Shown here piece after piece: positions 42,361-52,148 of a DNA stretch of 64,000 bases; within the stretch, counting starts at the first letter, position 1, and each line of letters opens with the position of its first letter. Below the pieces are notes generated by a model, which was not told the DNA's origin, ran no database searches, and saw only the letters and a list, made by a program, of their open reading frames with translations. The stretch covers positions 1-64,000 of the forward strand of contig JAEWQH010000009.1 in NCBI GenBank assembly GCA_023399275.1, given 5' to 3'. The translations under genes were made by a program, and so were the position numbers. Source of the DNA: Bacillota bacterium (GTDB taxonomy: Bacteria > Bacillota > Clostridia > Christensenellales > CAG-138).

Positions 42361-42840
42361 ACGGCAGACCCAAATGACGGCGCACAGGCGCAGGTAAAGC
42401 TCTCGAAAAGGCAAAACGTTTTTCAAGGCCTGAAATTTCTTCTCTTTTCCTGTTCGGCGGGGCTGATCCAGGCCGGGTCGTTCGCGCTGCTCAACGAGAC
42501 GATCCGCTGGGATTACTGGCCGAGCTATCTCATCGCGCTGACGCTTTCGGTGGTGTTCAACTTCACGGTCAACCGCAAGTTCACCTTCAAGTCCGCCAAG
42601 AACGTGCCGCTGGCCATGGCGCAGGTCATCGCCTACTACCTCGTGTTTACGCCGCTCTCCACCTGGTGGGGCGAGGCCCTCACGCGGGCCGGGTGGAACG
42701 AGTACATCGTGCTTCTGGGCACCATGGCGATCAATCTCATCACCGAGTTTTCCTTCTACCGCTTCGTGGTCTATCGAAACCACATGTTTACCAACAAAGC
42801 CGGGCAGGCGGAGCTGGCAAAACAGCAGACCGAGGAATAG
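42361..42840 (+). CDS. GtrA-family membrane protein, apparent ACG start
   Basis: Small polytopic protein of 159 residues with four hydrophobic helices. GtrA-like proteins are thought to flip or hand over polyprenyl-phosphate sugars for polymer glycosylation. The first helix (FLLFSCSAGLIQAGSFALL) and the family block VVFNFTVNRKFTFK are clear. The frame is open from the stop of the cyclase gene, with no ATG, GTG or TTG before position 42550, which would delete the first helix and half of the second. A strong RBS (GGGAGGG, 42347-42353) is followed after 7 nt by ACG at 42361, exactly where a start belongs. So translation either starts at ACG or at a CTG at 42439-42441, or ATG was mutated or misread. 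It is co-transcribed with the cyclase gene. Confidence 0.75.
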   Translation, partial: TADPNDGAQAQVKLSKRQNVFQGLKFLLFSCSAGLIQAGSFALLNETIRWDYWPSYLIALTLSVVFNFTVNRKFTFKSAKNVPLAMAQVIAYYLVFTPLSTWWGEALTRAGWNEYIVLLGTMAINLITEFSFYRFVVYRNHMFTNKAGQAELAKQQTEE

Positions 42841-42852
42841 GCACAGCAACAA

Positions 42853-42887
42853 AAAAGGCCCCGAACCGCGAGGAACGGGTGCCTTTT
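42853..42887 (+). terminator. Terminator after the GtrA-like gene
   Basis: AAAAGGC (42853-42859) and GCCTTTT (42881-42887) pair perfectly with partial inner CCG/CGG pairing. It can serve both strands, since the next gene is convergent. Confidence 0.75.
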
Positions 42888-42927
42888 GTCTTACCCAAGC
42901 ATCGAATGCAGGCCGGCCGCCCCGCCC

Positions 42928-43782
42928 CTATTCCATCGGCTTAAATCCTTCGCCGTGCACCTCCGTCGCGTCGGTGACGAAGATGAACGCCTGCTTGTCG
43001 ATCTGCTTGATCGACTTGAGCGTCTGCGAAAAGGAGTTACGCCGCACGACGAGCATCAGCACGTTCTTATCCCGCCGCGTGTAGCCGCCGCGCCCTTGCA
43101 GCACGGTCACCCCGCGGCCGAGTTCTCCGGCGAGCAGAGAGAGGATGTCCTCGCCCCGCTCGGTGACGATATAGATCACTTTGGCGTGGTCGACGCCCTG
43201 CATGATGGCGTCGATCGTGCGCGTGGTGACGAAGATGGTCACGATGGAGTAGAGCGCAACCTCGATGTTGCGAAACACAAACACGGCAAACACGACCACC
43301 GTCGCGTCCACAACGAGCAGCAGCGAGCCGACGGAGAAATTCGGAAACACGCGGTTGAGCAGCAGACTGATCAGATCCGTTCCGCCCGTGGTCGCCCCTC
43401 GCACGAAGATGACGCCCATACCGATGCCGCAGAGTACCCCGCCGAGTACGGACGCCAGCAGGATGTTGTTGCCATACGGCAGCAGAATCCGCGAAAACAG
43501 CTCGATGAAGCCCGAGAGCAGCAGCGTGGTGACGATGGTCTTCGTCAACGGGCGAAACCCGAGCTTCCACCACGCGAGGATGATCAGCGGGATGTTGAGC
43601 AGCAGCGTCCATGCGCCGACCGACACGGGCAGGAGAAACGCCAGCGCGGTTGCAAGGCCGGAGACGCCGCCGGGCGCGATATCGTTCGGGATGGTGAAGA
43701 TCACCAGCCCCGCCGCGACGAGCGCGCTGCCGAAAACGAACGCGACGACGTCGAGTATCCAGCTTCGTACGGTTTGTTTCAT
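42928..43782 (-). CDS. YitT-family membrane protein (DUF161/DUF2179)
   Basis: Protein of 284 residues with five or six helices in the first 200 and a soluble C-terminal DUF2179 domain. Family blocks are SALVAAGLVIFTIPNDIAPG, GATTGGTDLISLLLNRVFP, and in the tail IYIVTERGEDILSLLAGELG and GRGVTVLQGRGGYT. YitT-like proteins are common in Firmicutes, often in several copies, and their function is not established; transport has been proposed. RBS AAAGGAC. It converges on the GtrA-like gene and follows the aminopeptidase gene by 70 bp on the same strand. Confidence 0.9.
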   Translation of the reverse strand: MKQTVRSWILDVVAFVFGSALVAAGLVIFTIPNDIAPGGVSGLATALAFLLPVSVGAWTLLLNIPLIILAWWKLGFRPLTKTIVTTLLLSGFIELFSRILLPYGNNILLASVLGGVLCGIGMGVIFVRGATTGGTDLISLLLNRVFPNFSVGSLLLVVDATVVVFAVFVFRNIEVALYSIVTIFVTTRTIDAIMQGVDHAKVIYIVTERGEDILSLLAGELGRGVTVLQGRGGYTRRDKNVLMLVVRRNSFSQTLKSIKQIDKQAFIFVTDATEVHGEGFKPME

Positions 43783-43852
43783 AGTGTTTTGTCCTTTTTT
43801 TGTGCCGCAAAGCCGCCCGGAGCAGATCCGGGCCGCGGCCGCCCGCGCCAGC

Positions 43853-44974
43853 TTACGGGTTCAGGCCCTTGAGCGCGTCCACGGTGAATACGCCGTCCTT
43901 GCGGATGAGCTTGCCGTCAAACCAGATCTCGCCGCCGCCGAACGCCGCCGTCTGGATGCAGACGATGTCCAGGTGCAGCTGCGATTTGTTGCCATTGAAC
44001 GCGTCGGCATAGGCGCAGCCGGGCGTGAGATGGAACGAACCGCCGATCTTCTCGTCGTACAGCGTGTTGCCGATGGACTTCGTAACCGCGTTGTTCACGC
44101 CGATGGCAAACTCACCAAGATAGCGCGCGCCCTCGTCGGCATCGAGCATCTCATTGAAGCCCGCGGCGTCGCCATCGCAGGAAGCTTCCTCAATGCGCCC
44201 GTTTTGAAAGACGAGGCGCGGATTGTCAAAGCGCTTGCCGTAGCGCATGGCGGGGGTGTTGTACTGCACCACACCGTTGGCGCTGTCCCGCACGGGCGCG
44301 GTGTAGACCTCGCCGTCCGGAATATTCAGCTCACCGTTGCAGGGAACGACGGGAATGCCTTTGATGGAGAAAGTCAGGTCGGTGCCGGGGCCTTTGATGT
44401 GCACCATGTCGGTCTTCTGCATCAGCTCGACCAGCGGCTCCATGTCGCGGCCCATCTGCTCGTAATCCACCAGCGCGGCGGAGAGAAAGAACTCGTAGAA
44501 GTCGTCGTAGCACATGCCGGCCTTCTGCGCATCCGCCTTGGTGGGCCAGTGGAGATAGACCCAGCGGCGCTCGTCGATGATCTTGTCGCGCAGCGGGCGG
44601 CGGATGTTGCGATAGAAGGTCATGGCGGTGGTGTTCACAGCGGAGAGCTCCGCATCGTTTTCGTCCACGCCGATATCCACATGCGCAACGAGATGATCCC
44701 AGTATTTCGTTTCCCATTCCAGCTGCGCCTCGACGGCAGGGCGGGCAGCCTCCGGATCCTTTGGGTCGATAAAGCCGAAGAACAGGCGGCTGAGCTCGTC
44801 GTCCGAAAGCTTCACAAACGGCACGGCACCGATAGCGTGCGCACGCTTGAGCAAGGATTTGATGAGGGGCTTCGCCGGAATGCCGCCATTGATCTCAAAA
44901 AGCTCGCCTTTTTGGAGCTTGAGGGAATAGTTCAGGAGCAGATCGGCTAAGCGATCGAGCCGTTCATCACGCAT
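43853..44974 (-). CDS. M29-family aminopeptidase (AmpS/AmpT type)
   Basis: Metal-dependent cytosolic aminopeptidase of 373 residues, near the usual length of 370-415. Family features: GELFEINGG in the N-terminal domain; the metal-site segments PCNGELNIPDGEVYTAP, YLGEFAIGVN and GSFHLTPGCAYA; and the terminal SQLHLDIVCIQ, where the His and Asp are ligands. RBS GGAGGAA precedes the ATG. It probably trims small peptides for amino-acid supply. It stands alone, with YitT downstream on the same strand, and shows no specific regulation. Confidence 0.88.
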   Translation of the reverse strand: MRDERLDRLADLLLNYSLKLQKGELFEINGGIPAKPLIKSLLKRAHAIGAVPFVKLSDDELSRLFFGFIDPKDPEAARPAVEAQLEWETKYWDHLVAHVDIGVDENDAELSAVNTTAMTFYRNIRRPLRDKIIDERRWVYLHWPTKADAQKAGMCYDDFYEFFLSAALVDYEQMGRDMEPLVELMQKTDMVHIKGPGTDLTFSIKGIPVVPCNGELNIPDGEVYTAPVRDSANGVVQYNTPAMRYGKRFDNPRLVFQNGRIEEASCDGDAAGFNEMLDADEGARYLGEFAIGVNNAVTKSIGNTLYDEKIGGSFHLTPGCAYADAFNGNKSQLHLDIVCIQTAAFGGGEIWFDGKLIRKDGVFTVDALKGLNP

Positions 44975-45049
44975 ACTGGTTCCTCCTTATGCACATTACG
45001 CTCTATTCTATAGTAAAAACTGCCGAACTTCAACACCCCAAAGCTGTAT

Positions 45050-45078
45050 AAAAAGAGCGAAGGCAAAAAACCTTCGCT
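45050..45078 (-). terminator. Terminator after the YugP-like gene
   Basis: On the minus strand AGCGAAGG and CCTTCGCT pair perfectly over 8 bp with a 7-nt loop, followed by CTTTTTAT. Confidence 0.85.
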
Positions 45079-45122
45079 GAATTACGATCCGTTTGCTCGG
45101 CCGCGGCAGATGTAAACCGCCG

Positions 45123-45821
45123 CTAGTTCCTGCGCGAGCGGTTCGCCATCGCCAGCAGGCGCAGAAAGCTCACCAGCGACGCCACCGCCGCCCAGACGTA
45201 GGTCATCGCGGCGGCGTTGAGCACCTTCTTCGCGCCGTCGCTCTCTTCATAGGTGATATAGTTGCCCTCCTCAAGCATGCGCAGCGCGCGGGAGGATGCG
45301 TTGAACTCCACCGGCAGCGTGACCACCTGAAACACCAGCATAGCGCCGAAGAGCACCACGCCGGCCATGGCGAGGTTGAAGCTGCCCATCATCAGCCCGA
45401 GGATCACGATCCAGGGCGCCGCATAGGAGCCGATGGACGCCACGGGCAGAATCGCGTTTCGCAGGCGGATCGGCGCGTAGCCCTCCTGATACTGCAGCAC
45501 GTGGCCGATCTCGTGCGCAGCAACCGCTACCGCGGCGACACTGCTCTGCCCATAGACCTGCTGACTCAAGCCCACCACGCCGTTCTTCGGGTCGAAGTGG
45601 TCGGTCAGCGAGCCCTGCACGGCAGTGATCTGCACGGGGCTGTTGGCGCGATCGAGCAGCTGCTGGGCGATCTGCTCCGCGCGCAGGCCAGAAGCGATCG
45701 GCGTCTGCGCAAATTGGTTAAACGTGCGCTGCACCTTGCTCTGGGCAAAGAGGCTGATGCCCATGACCACGAGCAGCAGCAGGATATAGATGCCGTCGCC
45801 CGATCCATAGCCGTAATACAT
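45123..45821 (-). CDS. YugP-like membrane zinc metallopeptidase (Zn_peptidase_2)
   Basis: Membrane protein of 232 residues, probably a protease with a cytosolic active site. An N-terminal helix (about 11-27), then the zinc motif HEIGH at 103-107 in AVAAHEIGHVLQYQ, and two or three helices in the second half. The third zinc ligand is probably the Glu in PVEFNASSRAL, as in other peptidases of this group. It has the usual length. RBS GGAGGGG. An extended -10 (TGATATACT, 45859-45851 on the minus strand) serves as its promoter. Divergent from asnS. The natural substrate is unknown. Confidence 0.9.
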   Translation of the reverse strand: MYYGYGSGDGIYILLLLVVMGISLFAQSKVQRTFNQFAQTPIASGLRAEQIAQQLLDRANSPVQITAVQGSLTDHFDPKNGVVGLSQQVYGQSSVAAVAVAAHEIGHVLQYQEGYAPIRLRNAILPVASIGSYAAPWIVILGLMMGSFNLAMAGVVLFGAMLVFQVVTLPVEFNASSRALRMLEEGNYITYEESDGAKKVLNAAAMTYVWAAVASLVSFLRLLAMANRSRRN

Positions 45822-46000
45822 AGCGGTTCCCCTCCAAAGATACTGTTATGAGTATATCATATCCGGCGGCGGGCGGGGGCAGAGTTCAAGATCGTTTGCA
45901 TTTTGACCAAAATTACATCAAAATGGGTCGGAATCCGGCGGCCAAACACGCCGCAAACAACCGGACAGCGAAGAAAAGGGCTTTTCTAGGCTGCAAAGTG

Positions 46001-46009
46001 TGGTATACT
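46001..46009 (+). promoter_or_regulatory. Extended -10 promoter of asnS
   Basis: TGGTATACT (TGn-TATACT) lies 50 bp upstream of the start codon; the -35 region is not recognisable. No T-box or other leader element is present before this synthetase gene. Confidence 0.55.
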
Positions 46010-46058
46010 ATCCCTTAACCCCAATCCCCAAATTTCGAGTATGGAGAGGTGTTTTTAT

Positions 46059-47438
<1,380 letters not shown>

Positions 47439-47465
47439 GCAAAAGCGATCGGGTTTTTGAGTTGG

Positions 47466-47511
47466 AATCATCGAGGCTTCGTCCGCTCCGGGACGGCCTC
47501 GATGATTTCTT
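47466..47511 (+). terminator. Terminator after asnS
   Basis: AATCATCGAGGC (47466-47477) and GCCTCGATGATT (47496-47507) pair perfectly over 12 bp and are followed by TCTTT. Confidence 0.9.
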
Positions 47512-47559
47512 TATTCGCATCCGGGTTCGGTCTGTCGCGCCGCAGCGCTCTCCCGCACG

Positions 47560-48741
47560 CTAGATCGCGCGTTCGTAGATCGCTCTGGCATCCGCTTCGA
47601 AGATTTTCGTCAACCCGCCGACGGGGCGTTCTTCCCCATCCGGCCCATGGGTGACCGTGCGCGCCATATCCGCAATCTGCGCCGGGTCGACGCCGAGCTT
47701 GATCAGCCGGCTCGGCAGCCCCATGCGCGAATAAAACGTCTCGAGCGCAGAGATGCCGCTTTCGATGGTGGCGGCGACGGCCATCGGCTGGTCCTCCTCC
47801 CCCATGACGCGCACGGCAAACGCATAAAATCGAGCGGGATTCACGCGCCAGACATGACGCATCCACGCAGGGGTCAGAACCGCCAGCCCTGCGCCGTGGG
47901 TCACGCCGAAACGCGCGGTCAGCTCGTGGTCGAGCTTGTGGCAGGCCCAGTCCTGCTCCCGCCCCACGCCGAGCATGTTGTTGTGCGCAATGGTACCACA
48001 GAGCGCAACCTGACACCACGCGTCGTAGTCTGCCGGGTTTGCGACCACCTTTTCGCCGAACGCGAGCAGCGTGCGCAGCGTCGCCTCGCTCAGCGCATCG
48101 GAGAGTTCGGTGTGCTCCGTATTGGAAAAATACCGCTCGAAGATGTGGCTCATCATATCCGCAACGCCGGATGCGATCTGAAACCTTGGTATGGTTTCAA
48201 ACAGCGTCGGGTCGATGACGGAGAGCAGCGGGCGGTTCCACTCGCGATTGTAGCCGCATTTCTTTTGCGTTTGATAGTTGCTCAGCACCGTGCTGTTGCT
48301 CGCCTCGCTGCCTGCTGCGGGAAACGTGAGCACGCACGCCACGGGATATGCGCCCGCGGTCTCGAGGTTTTTTTCGTATATGTCCCAGATATCCAGGTCG
48401 GGGTTCTTCAGCCCCAGCGCAATGCCCTTGCCGGAGTCGATGACCGACCCGCCGCCGACGCAGAGTACAAGCTCCACCCCTTCGCGCCGGCAGAGCGCGA
48501 TGCCCTCACGCACCAACTCGACATCGGGATTTGGAATCACGCCGCCGAGGGAAACGAATGCGACGCCGGCGGCTGTGAGGGAATCCGTCACACGCCGGAG
48601 CAGGCCATTTTTCACCACGCGGTCGCTGCCATAGTGCACAAGCACCTTCTTCGCCAGCGGGGCGATGTGGGCGCCGATCTGATCCGCCGTACCCTTACCG
48701 AAGATCAGGCGCGTCGGGCTGTAAAACTCAAAATTCAGCAT
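47560..48741 (-). CDS. Iron-containing alcohol dehydrogenase, YqhD/BdhA (butanol dehydrogenase) type
   Basis: NADPH- or NADH-dependent aldehyde/alcohol oxidoreductase of 393 residues. The dinucleotide loop reads VLCVGGGSVIDSGKGIALG near residue 95. The metal site has the usual Asp and three His: GVADMMSHIFERYF, DWACHKLDHELTARFGVTHG. Group III family, close to YqhD and clostridial BdhA in length and motifs. RBS GGAGCAAA. Its leader contains a terminator-like hairpin. Fermentative reduction of aldehydes such as butyraldehyde is the usual role; an aldehyde from one of the sugar routes here is possible but not supported by position. Confidence 0.93.
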   Translation of the reverse strand: MLNFEFYSPTRLIFGKGTADQIGAHIAPLAKKVLVHYGSDRVVKNGLLRRVTDSLTAAGVAFVSLGGVIPNPDVELVREGIALCRREGVELVLCVGGGSVIDSGKGIALGLKNPDLDIWDIYEKNLETAGAYPVACVLTFPAAGSEASNSTVLSNYQTQKKCGYNREWNRPLLSVIDPTLFETIPRFQIASGVADMMSHIFERYFSNTEHTELSDALSEATLRTLLAFGEKVVANPADYDAWCQVALCGTIAHNNMLGVGREQDWACHKLDHELTARFGVTHGAGLAVLTPAWMRHVWRVNPARFYAFAVRVMGEEDQPMAVAATIESGISALETFYSRMGLPSRLIKLGVDPAQIADMARTVTHGPDGEERPVGGLTKIFEADARAIYERAI

Positions 48742-48779
48742 CGTATGATTTTGCTCCTATATCGCTCTGTTTGAAAAAA

Positions 48780-48804
48780 GCGCCGCCGGAATGCCCGCCG
48801 GCGC
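48780..48804 (-). terminator. Terminator-like hairpin in the alcohol dehydrogenase leader
   Basis: On the minus strand GCGCCG and CGGCGC arms (with further partial GC pairing) are followed by six T (48779-48774). It lies between the extended -10 promoter and the start codon, within the first 40 nt of the expected transcript, with no gene upstream to terminate. Confidence 0.55.
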
Positions 48805-48817
48805 AGTTTGCGCCTTT

Positions 48818-48826
48818 ATTATATCA
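48818..48826 (-). promoter_or_regulatory. Extended -10 promoter of the alcohol dehydrogenase gene
   Basis: TGATATAAT on the minus strand is a perfect extended -10 with a poor -35. The start of transcription would be near 48811, just before the hairpin. Confidence 0.55.
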
Positions 48827-48875
48827 GCCCCGCACCGAAAGAACCAGAGATTCCGGCGAGGCATTTGTGGAGTTG

Positions 48876-48904
48876 TTGCAAACGATTTTTGTTATTGTTA
48901 TACT
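48876..48904 (+). promoter_or_regulatory. Promoter of the Cys/His-tail membrane protein gene
   Basis: TTGCAA (48876-48881), a 17-bp spacer and the extended -10 TGT-TATACT (48899-48904), 36 bp upstream of the start codon. Confidence 0.7.
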
Positions 48905-48940
48905 ATAAACGATTACTAGTTTGAATCGTGGAGGTAATAT

Positions 48941-49867
48941 ATGGAAAAGAAGACATCCGTGTCCGATGCAGCGAAGGCGGAGGCGGCAAAGAAGGCCGCT
49001 GCCGCCCGCAAAGCCGCACAGGCCAAGGGTAAGGCGACGAAATCCGCGCCGGCCGCGCCCGCGCCGAAGAAAGTGCCTGTCCAGACAAAAGAAGCGGCGG
49101 AAACTGTAGACCAGGCCGTGGAATCGACCCCGGCATCTGGCGGCGGCAAGGGCTCCGTCAAGGGCCTGCGCATCGGCGCCATCGTCCTCTGGGTGCTCGC
49201 CCTCGCGGCGGAGGTCGCGGCGTTCTTTGCCTTCAGCTATGCCATCCGAAACGGCGCGCAGAACTGGAACGATCCGGAATTCCTGCTCATGATCGGCGCG
49301 CTCGTGCTCGACGCGATCTTCTGCATCGTCGCAGCGCAGCTCTGGAAGAAGGCAAACCGCATCCGCCCGAGCCTTGCAGACAGCAAGCTCGTGCGCACGC
49401 TCTGGCATCAGCTGGGCGTGATCATGGTGCTCGTGTGCTTCCTGCCCATCGGCATCTTCCTGCTCGCCAAATCCGATAAGCTCAACAAGAAGACCAAGAC
49501 CATCCTTATCGCCATCCTTGCGGCGCTGCTCGTCGGCGCGGGCGCAGCCAGCACCGACTTCCAGCAACCGAGCGAAGAGCAGGTGCAGCAGCTGCAGGAG
49601 GAAGCAGCCGCGGAAGCCGTCGGCACCGTTTACTGGACGCGCTACGGCAAGAGCTATCACTTTGACCCGAACTGCCCGCATATCGCCGGCAAGACGCCCG
49701 CCTCCGAGGGCGGCACGCTCTTTAGCGGCACGCTGGACGAGGCCTTTGCAGCCAACCGCTGGGATCCCTGCGACACCTGCGCGGGCGGCGCACAAGCCAA
49801 ACTCGACGAAGCGGCAGGCAGCCTAACGGATACGACCGACACAGCCGAAGAACAGCCCGAGGGCTGA
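48941..49867 (+). CDS. Membrane protein with an Ala/Lys-rich N-terminus and a Cys/His-containing C-terminal domain
   Basis: Protein of 308 residues that I do not recognise as a whole. Residues 1-75 are low-complexity, rich in Ala and Lys, like a histone-type or polymer-binding tail. Three or four hydrophobic helices lie at about 80-105, 110-130, 160-180 and 187-203. The C-terminal domain (about 227-290) has YGKSYHFDPNCPHIAG and NRWDPCDTCAGG, a pattern close to the small Cys/His modules of the Ada metal-binding type. Metal binding is likely. The last residues are acidic. RBS GGAGG. Monocistronic between a good promoter and a bidirectional terminator. No functional neighbour. Confidence 0.75.
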   Translation: MEKKTSVSDAAKAEAAKKAAAARKAAQAKGKATKSAPAAPAPKKVPVQTKEAAETVDQAVESTPASGGGKGSVKGLRIGAIVLWVLALAAEVAAFFAFSYAIRNGAQNWNDPEFLLMIGALVLDAIFCIVAAQLWKKANRIRPSLADSKLVRTLWHQLGVIMVLVCFLPIGIFLLAKSDKLNKKTKTILIAILAALLVGAGAASTDFQQPSEEQVQQLQEEAAAEAVGTVYWTRYGKSYHFDPNCPHIAGKTPASEGGTLFSGTLDEAFAANRWDPCDTCAGGAQAKLDEAAGSLTDTTDTAEEQPEG

Positions 49868-49882
49868 TGCGCAAAGCAACAC

Positions 49883-49916
49883 AAAAACGGAACCGCCGGC
49901 CGGCGGTTCCGTTTTT
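49883..49916. terminator. Bidirectional terminator between convergent genes
   Basis: A perfect 34-bp palindrome, centred on CCGG/CCGG with A-run and T-run ends, lies between the stop codons of two convergent genes. Confidence 0.9.
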
Positions 49917-49935
49917 TCATGTACATGCGGTTTTG

Positions 49936-50730
49936 TTATCTTCCGGCAAAGAGCAGGTGGCTGCTTCTGCCAAGCATCTCCGGCTTCTCCGAGCAATAGA
50001 GGTGGTAGCGCAGATACTGCGCATAATCCTCGTCACCAAGCGCGTTGATCGTGTCCTCCAGCAGCTCGCTCACACCGTCCACAGCAATCTCGCGCCGAAT
50101 CACAACGCCGCTTTGCCAGAGCATTGCGCGCATTTGATCCAGCGTGAAGAACACAAACGGAAAATCCTCCACCTTGAACGAATCGTGATCATACGTGTTT
50201 TCCGAAAAGAACCCGGGCCGGCAGGAAAGCTCGGTCAGCACCACCATGTCGTTGGAGATGAATGCAAAGAAGATCGTACCGTCCGGCGTGCAGACGCGCT
50301 TCGCTTCGGTTATTGCGCGGGTGCGATCATCGGAGGAGGCGAGGTGATACAGCGGCCCCATCAGCAGCACAACATCAAAGCTTGCATCTGCAAACATCGA
50401 AAGATCCAGCGCGTTGCCCTGCAAAAGCCGCACAGGGTATTCCGCCGAAATCTTCTGTCGAAACACGTTGATATTCACCGCTGAAAGCTCCACGGCGGTA
50501 ACGGCATAGCCAAGGCGCGCAAAATGCAAGCTATACGCTCCGGCGCCGGCGCCGACATCGAGAATACGCGCGCCCGGCGCGAGTACGGATTCAATCGCAC
50601 GTGCGGTGGTGATAAACTCCACCTGCGCTGCCTTGTTTCGGTTGAGTCGGGTGCTTTCATCGAAGATCTCGTAGGTAGCGGCGGTCCGCTCCGCTTCGTT
50701 CCAAATAGCCCTAAGCGACTCCAGCTCCAT
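49936..50730 (-). CDS. SAM-dependent methyltransferase, class I, substrate unknown
   Basis: Cytosolic protein of 264 residues. Motif I is ILDVGAGAGAYSLHFA near residue 57, followed by the acidic end of strand 2 (VTAVELS), GNALDL, and motif IV FDVVLLMGPLYHL. The GPLYHL motif recalls small-molecule methyltransferases of the UbiE/Tam type. It lies 37 bp downstream of serS on the same strand, and serS lies 40 bp downstream of argS, so it may be the tail of an aminoacyl-tRNA synthetase operon. Nothing ties it to tRNA modification. Confidence 0.82.
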   Translation of the reverse strand: MELESLRAIWNEAERTAATYEIFDESTRLNRNKAAQVEFITTARAIESVLAPGARILDVGAGAGAYSLHFARLGYAVTAVELSAVNINVFRQKISAEYPVRLLQGNALDLSMFADASFDVVLLMGPLYHLASSDDRTRAITEAKRVCTPDGTIFFAFISNDMVVLTELSCRPGFFSENTYDHDSFKVEDFPFVFFTLDQMRAMLWQSGVVIRREIAVDGVSELLEDTINALGDEDYAQYLRYHLYCSEKPEMLGRSSHLLFAGR

Positions 50731-50767
50731 CCCGTCACCCCCGTTTCGAATCCGCTGCGCACCCTAT

Positions 50768-52108
50768 TTATGGCTGCGCTGTCGCATCTTCCGGTACACC
50801 CTGAGCGGATATTTCCGCGAAAACCCTATCGCGGATCTCCGCCTTGTTTCGAAAATACGGACGAAGCGCCGCAGGAATGGCAACGCTGCCGTCCGCGCGA
50901 AGGTTGTTTTCCAGAAACGCGATCAGCATGCGCGGTGGCGCGACAACGGTGTTATTGAGCGTGTGCGGAAAGTAGTTTCCCGTCTCTTTGTTTTTTACGC
51001 GGATGCCGAGCCGCCGCGCCTGCGCGTCCCCAAGATTGGAGCAGCTGCCCACCTCAAAGTACTTCTTCTGGCGCGGAGACCATGCCTCCACGTCCACGCT
51101 CTTGACCTTAAGGTCGGCCAGGTCGCCCGAGCAGCACTCCAGCGTGCGCACAGGGATGTCCAGCGTACGGAAAAAATCGACGGTGTTCTGCAGCAGCGTG
51201 CCGAACCACGCCATGCTCTCTTCCGGCTTGCAGACGACGATCATCTCCTGCTTTTCAAACTGGTGGATGCGGTATACGCCCCGCTCCTCGATGCCGTGGG
51301 CGCCGACCTCCTTGCGAAAGCACGGCGAGTAGCTCGTCAGCCGCTGCGGCAGCTCGCTCTCTTCCAGAAACGCGTCGATGAACTTGCCGATCATGGAGTG
51401 CTCGCTGGTGCCGATGAGGTAGAGATCCTCCCCCTCGATCTTGTACATCATGCCTTCCATCTCGGAGAAACTCATGACCCCGTCCACCACGCCGCTGCGG
51501 ATCATGAACGGCGGGATATAGTAGGTAAATCCACGCTCCACCATAAAATCCCGCGCATAGGCGAGAATCGCAGACTGCAGCAGCGCGATGTCGCCGCAAA
51601 GATAGTAGAACCCGTTGCCGCTGGTCTTGCGCGCGGCGTCCAGATCGATGCCGTTAAAGCGCTCCATGATATCCACATGATAGGGGATCTCAAAGTCCGG
51701 CACCGCCGGCGCGCCGAAGCGCGCGAGCTCCACATTCTCGCTGTCGTCCCTGCCGATCGGCACGGAGTCGTCTATGATATTCGGGATAACGAGCATGCGC
51801 TTGCGAATCTCCGCCGAGAGCTCGGTTTCGCGCTCCGCCAGACACGCCATCTCGTACGCCATGTCACTCACCTGCGCCTTGGCGGCCTCCGCCTCGTCCC
51901 GCCGGCCCTGCGCCATGAGCGCGCCGATGGATTTGCTGATGGCGTTGCGCTGGGAGCGCAGGTAGTCCGCGCGGGTGTGCGCCTCGCGAAACGATGCATC
52001 CAACTGCGCCACCTCGTCTACCAGCGGAAGCTTGTCCGCCTGAAATTTCTTTTTGATGTTCTCTTTGACCAGCTCCGGCTGTGTGCGGATGAGCTTGATA
52101 TCCAGCAT
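50768..52108 (-). CDS. serS: Seryl-tRNA synthetase
   Basis: Class IIa synthetase of 446 residues. The N-terminal long coiled-coil arm that grips the tRNA spans about 28-100. Motif 2 is YSPCFRKEVGAHGIEERGVYR with HQFEKQEM after it, and motif 3 reads NNTVVAPPRMLIAFLENN. The motif CSNLGDAQARRL replaces the more frequent CSNCGDFQARR pattern, which is within the family's range. It lies 40 bp after argS and 37 bp before a methyltransferase gene. No T-box lies before it, so its expression should follow argS. Confidence 0.95.
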   Translation of the reverse strand: MLDIKLIRTQPELVKENIKKKFQADKLPLVDEVAQLDASFREAHTRADYLRSQRNAISKSIGALMAQGRRDEAEAAKAQVSDMAYEMACLAERETELSAEIRKRMLVIPNIIDDSVPIGRDDSENVELARFGAPAVPDFEIPYHVDIMERFNGIDLDAARKTSGNGFYYLCGDIALLQSAILAYARDFMVERGFTYYIPPFMIRSGVVDGVMSFSEMEGMMYKIEGEDLYLIGTSEHSMIGKFIDAFLEESELPQRLTSYSPCFRKEVGAHGIEERGVYRIHQFEKQEMIVVCKPEESMAWFGTLLQNTVDFFRTLDIPVRTLECCSGDLADLKVKSVDVEAWSPRQKKYFEVGSCSNLGDAQARRLGIRVKNKETGNYFPHTLNNTVVAPPRMLIAFLENNLRADGSVAIPAALRPYFRNKAEIRDRVFAEISAQGVPEDATAQP

Positions 52109-52148
52109 ACGATCCCCCCTATCTGTCCGTTCCCAGGATTGCTTTGGC

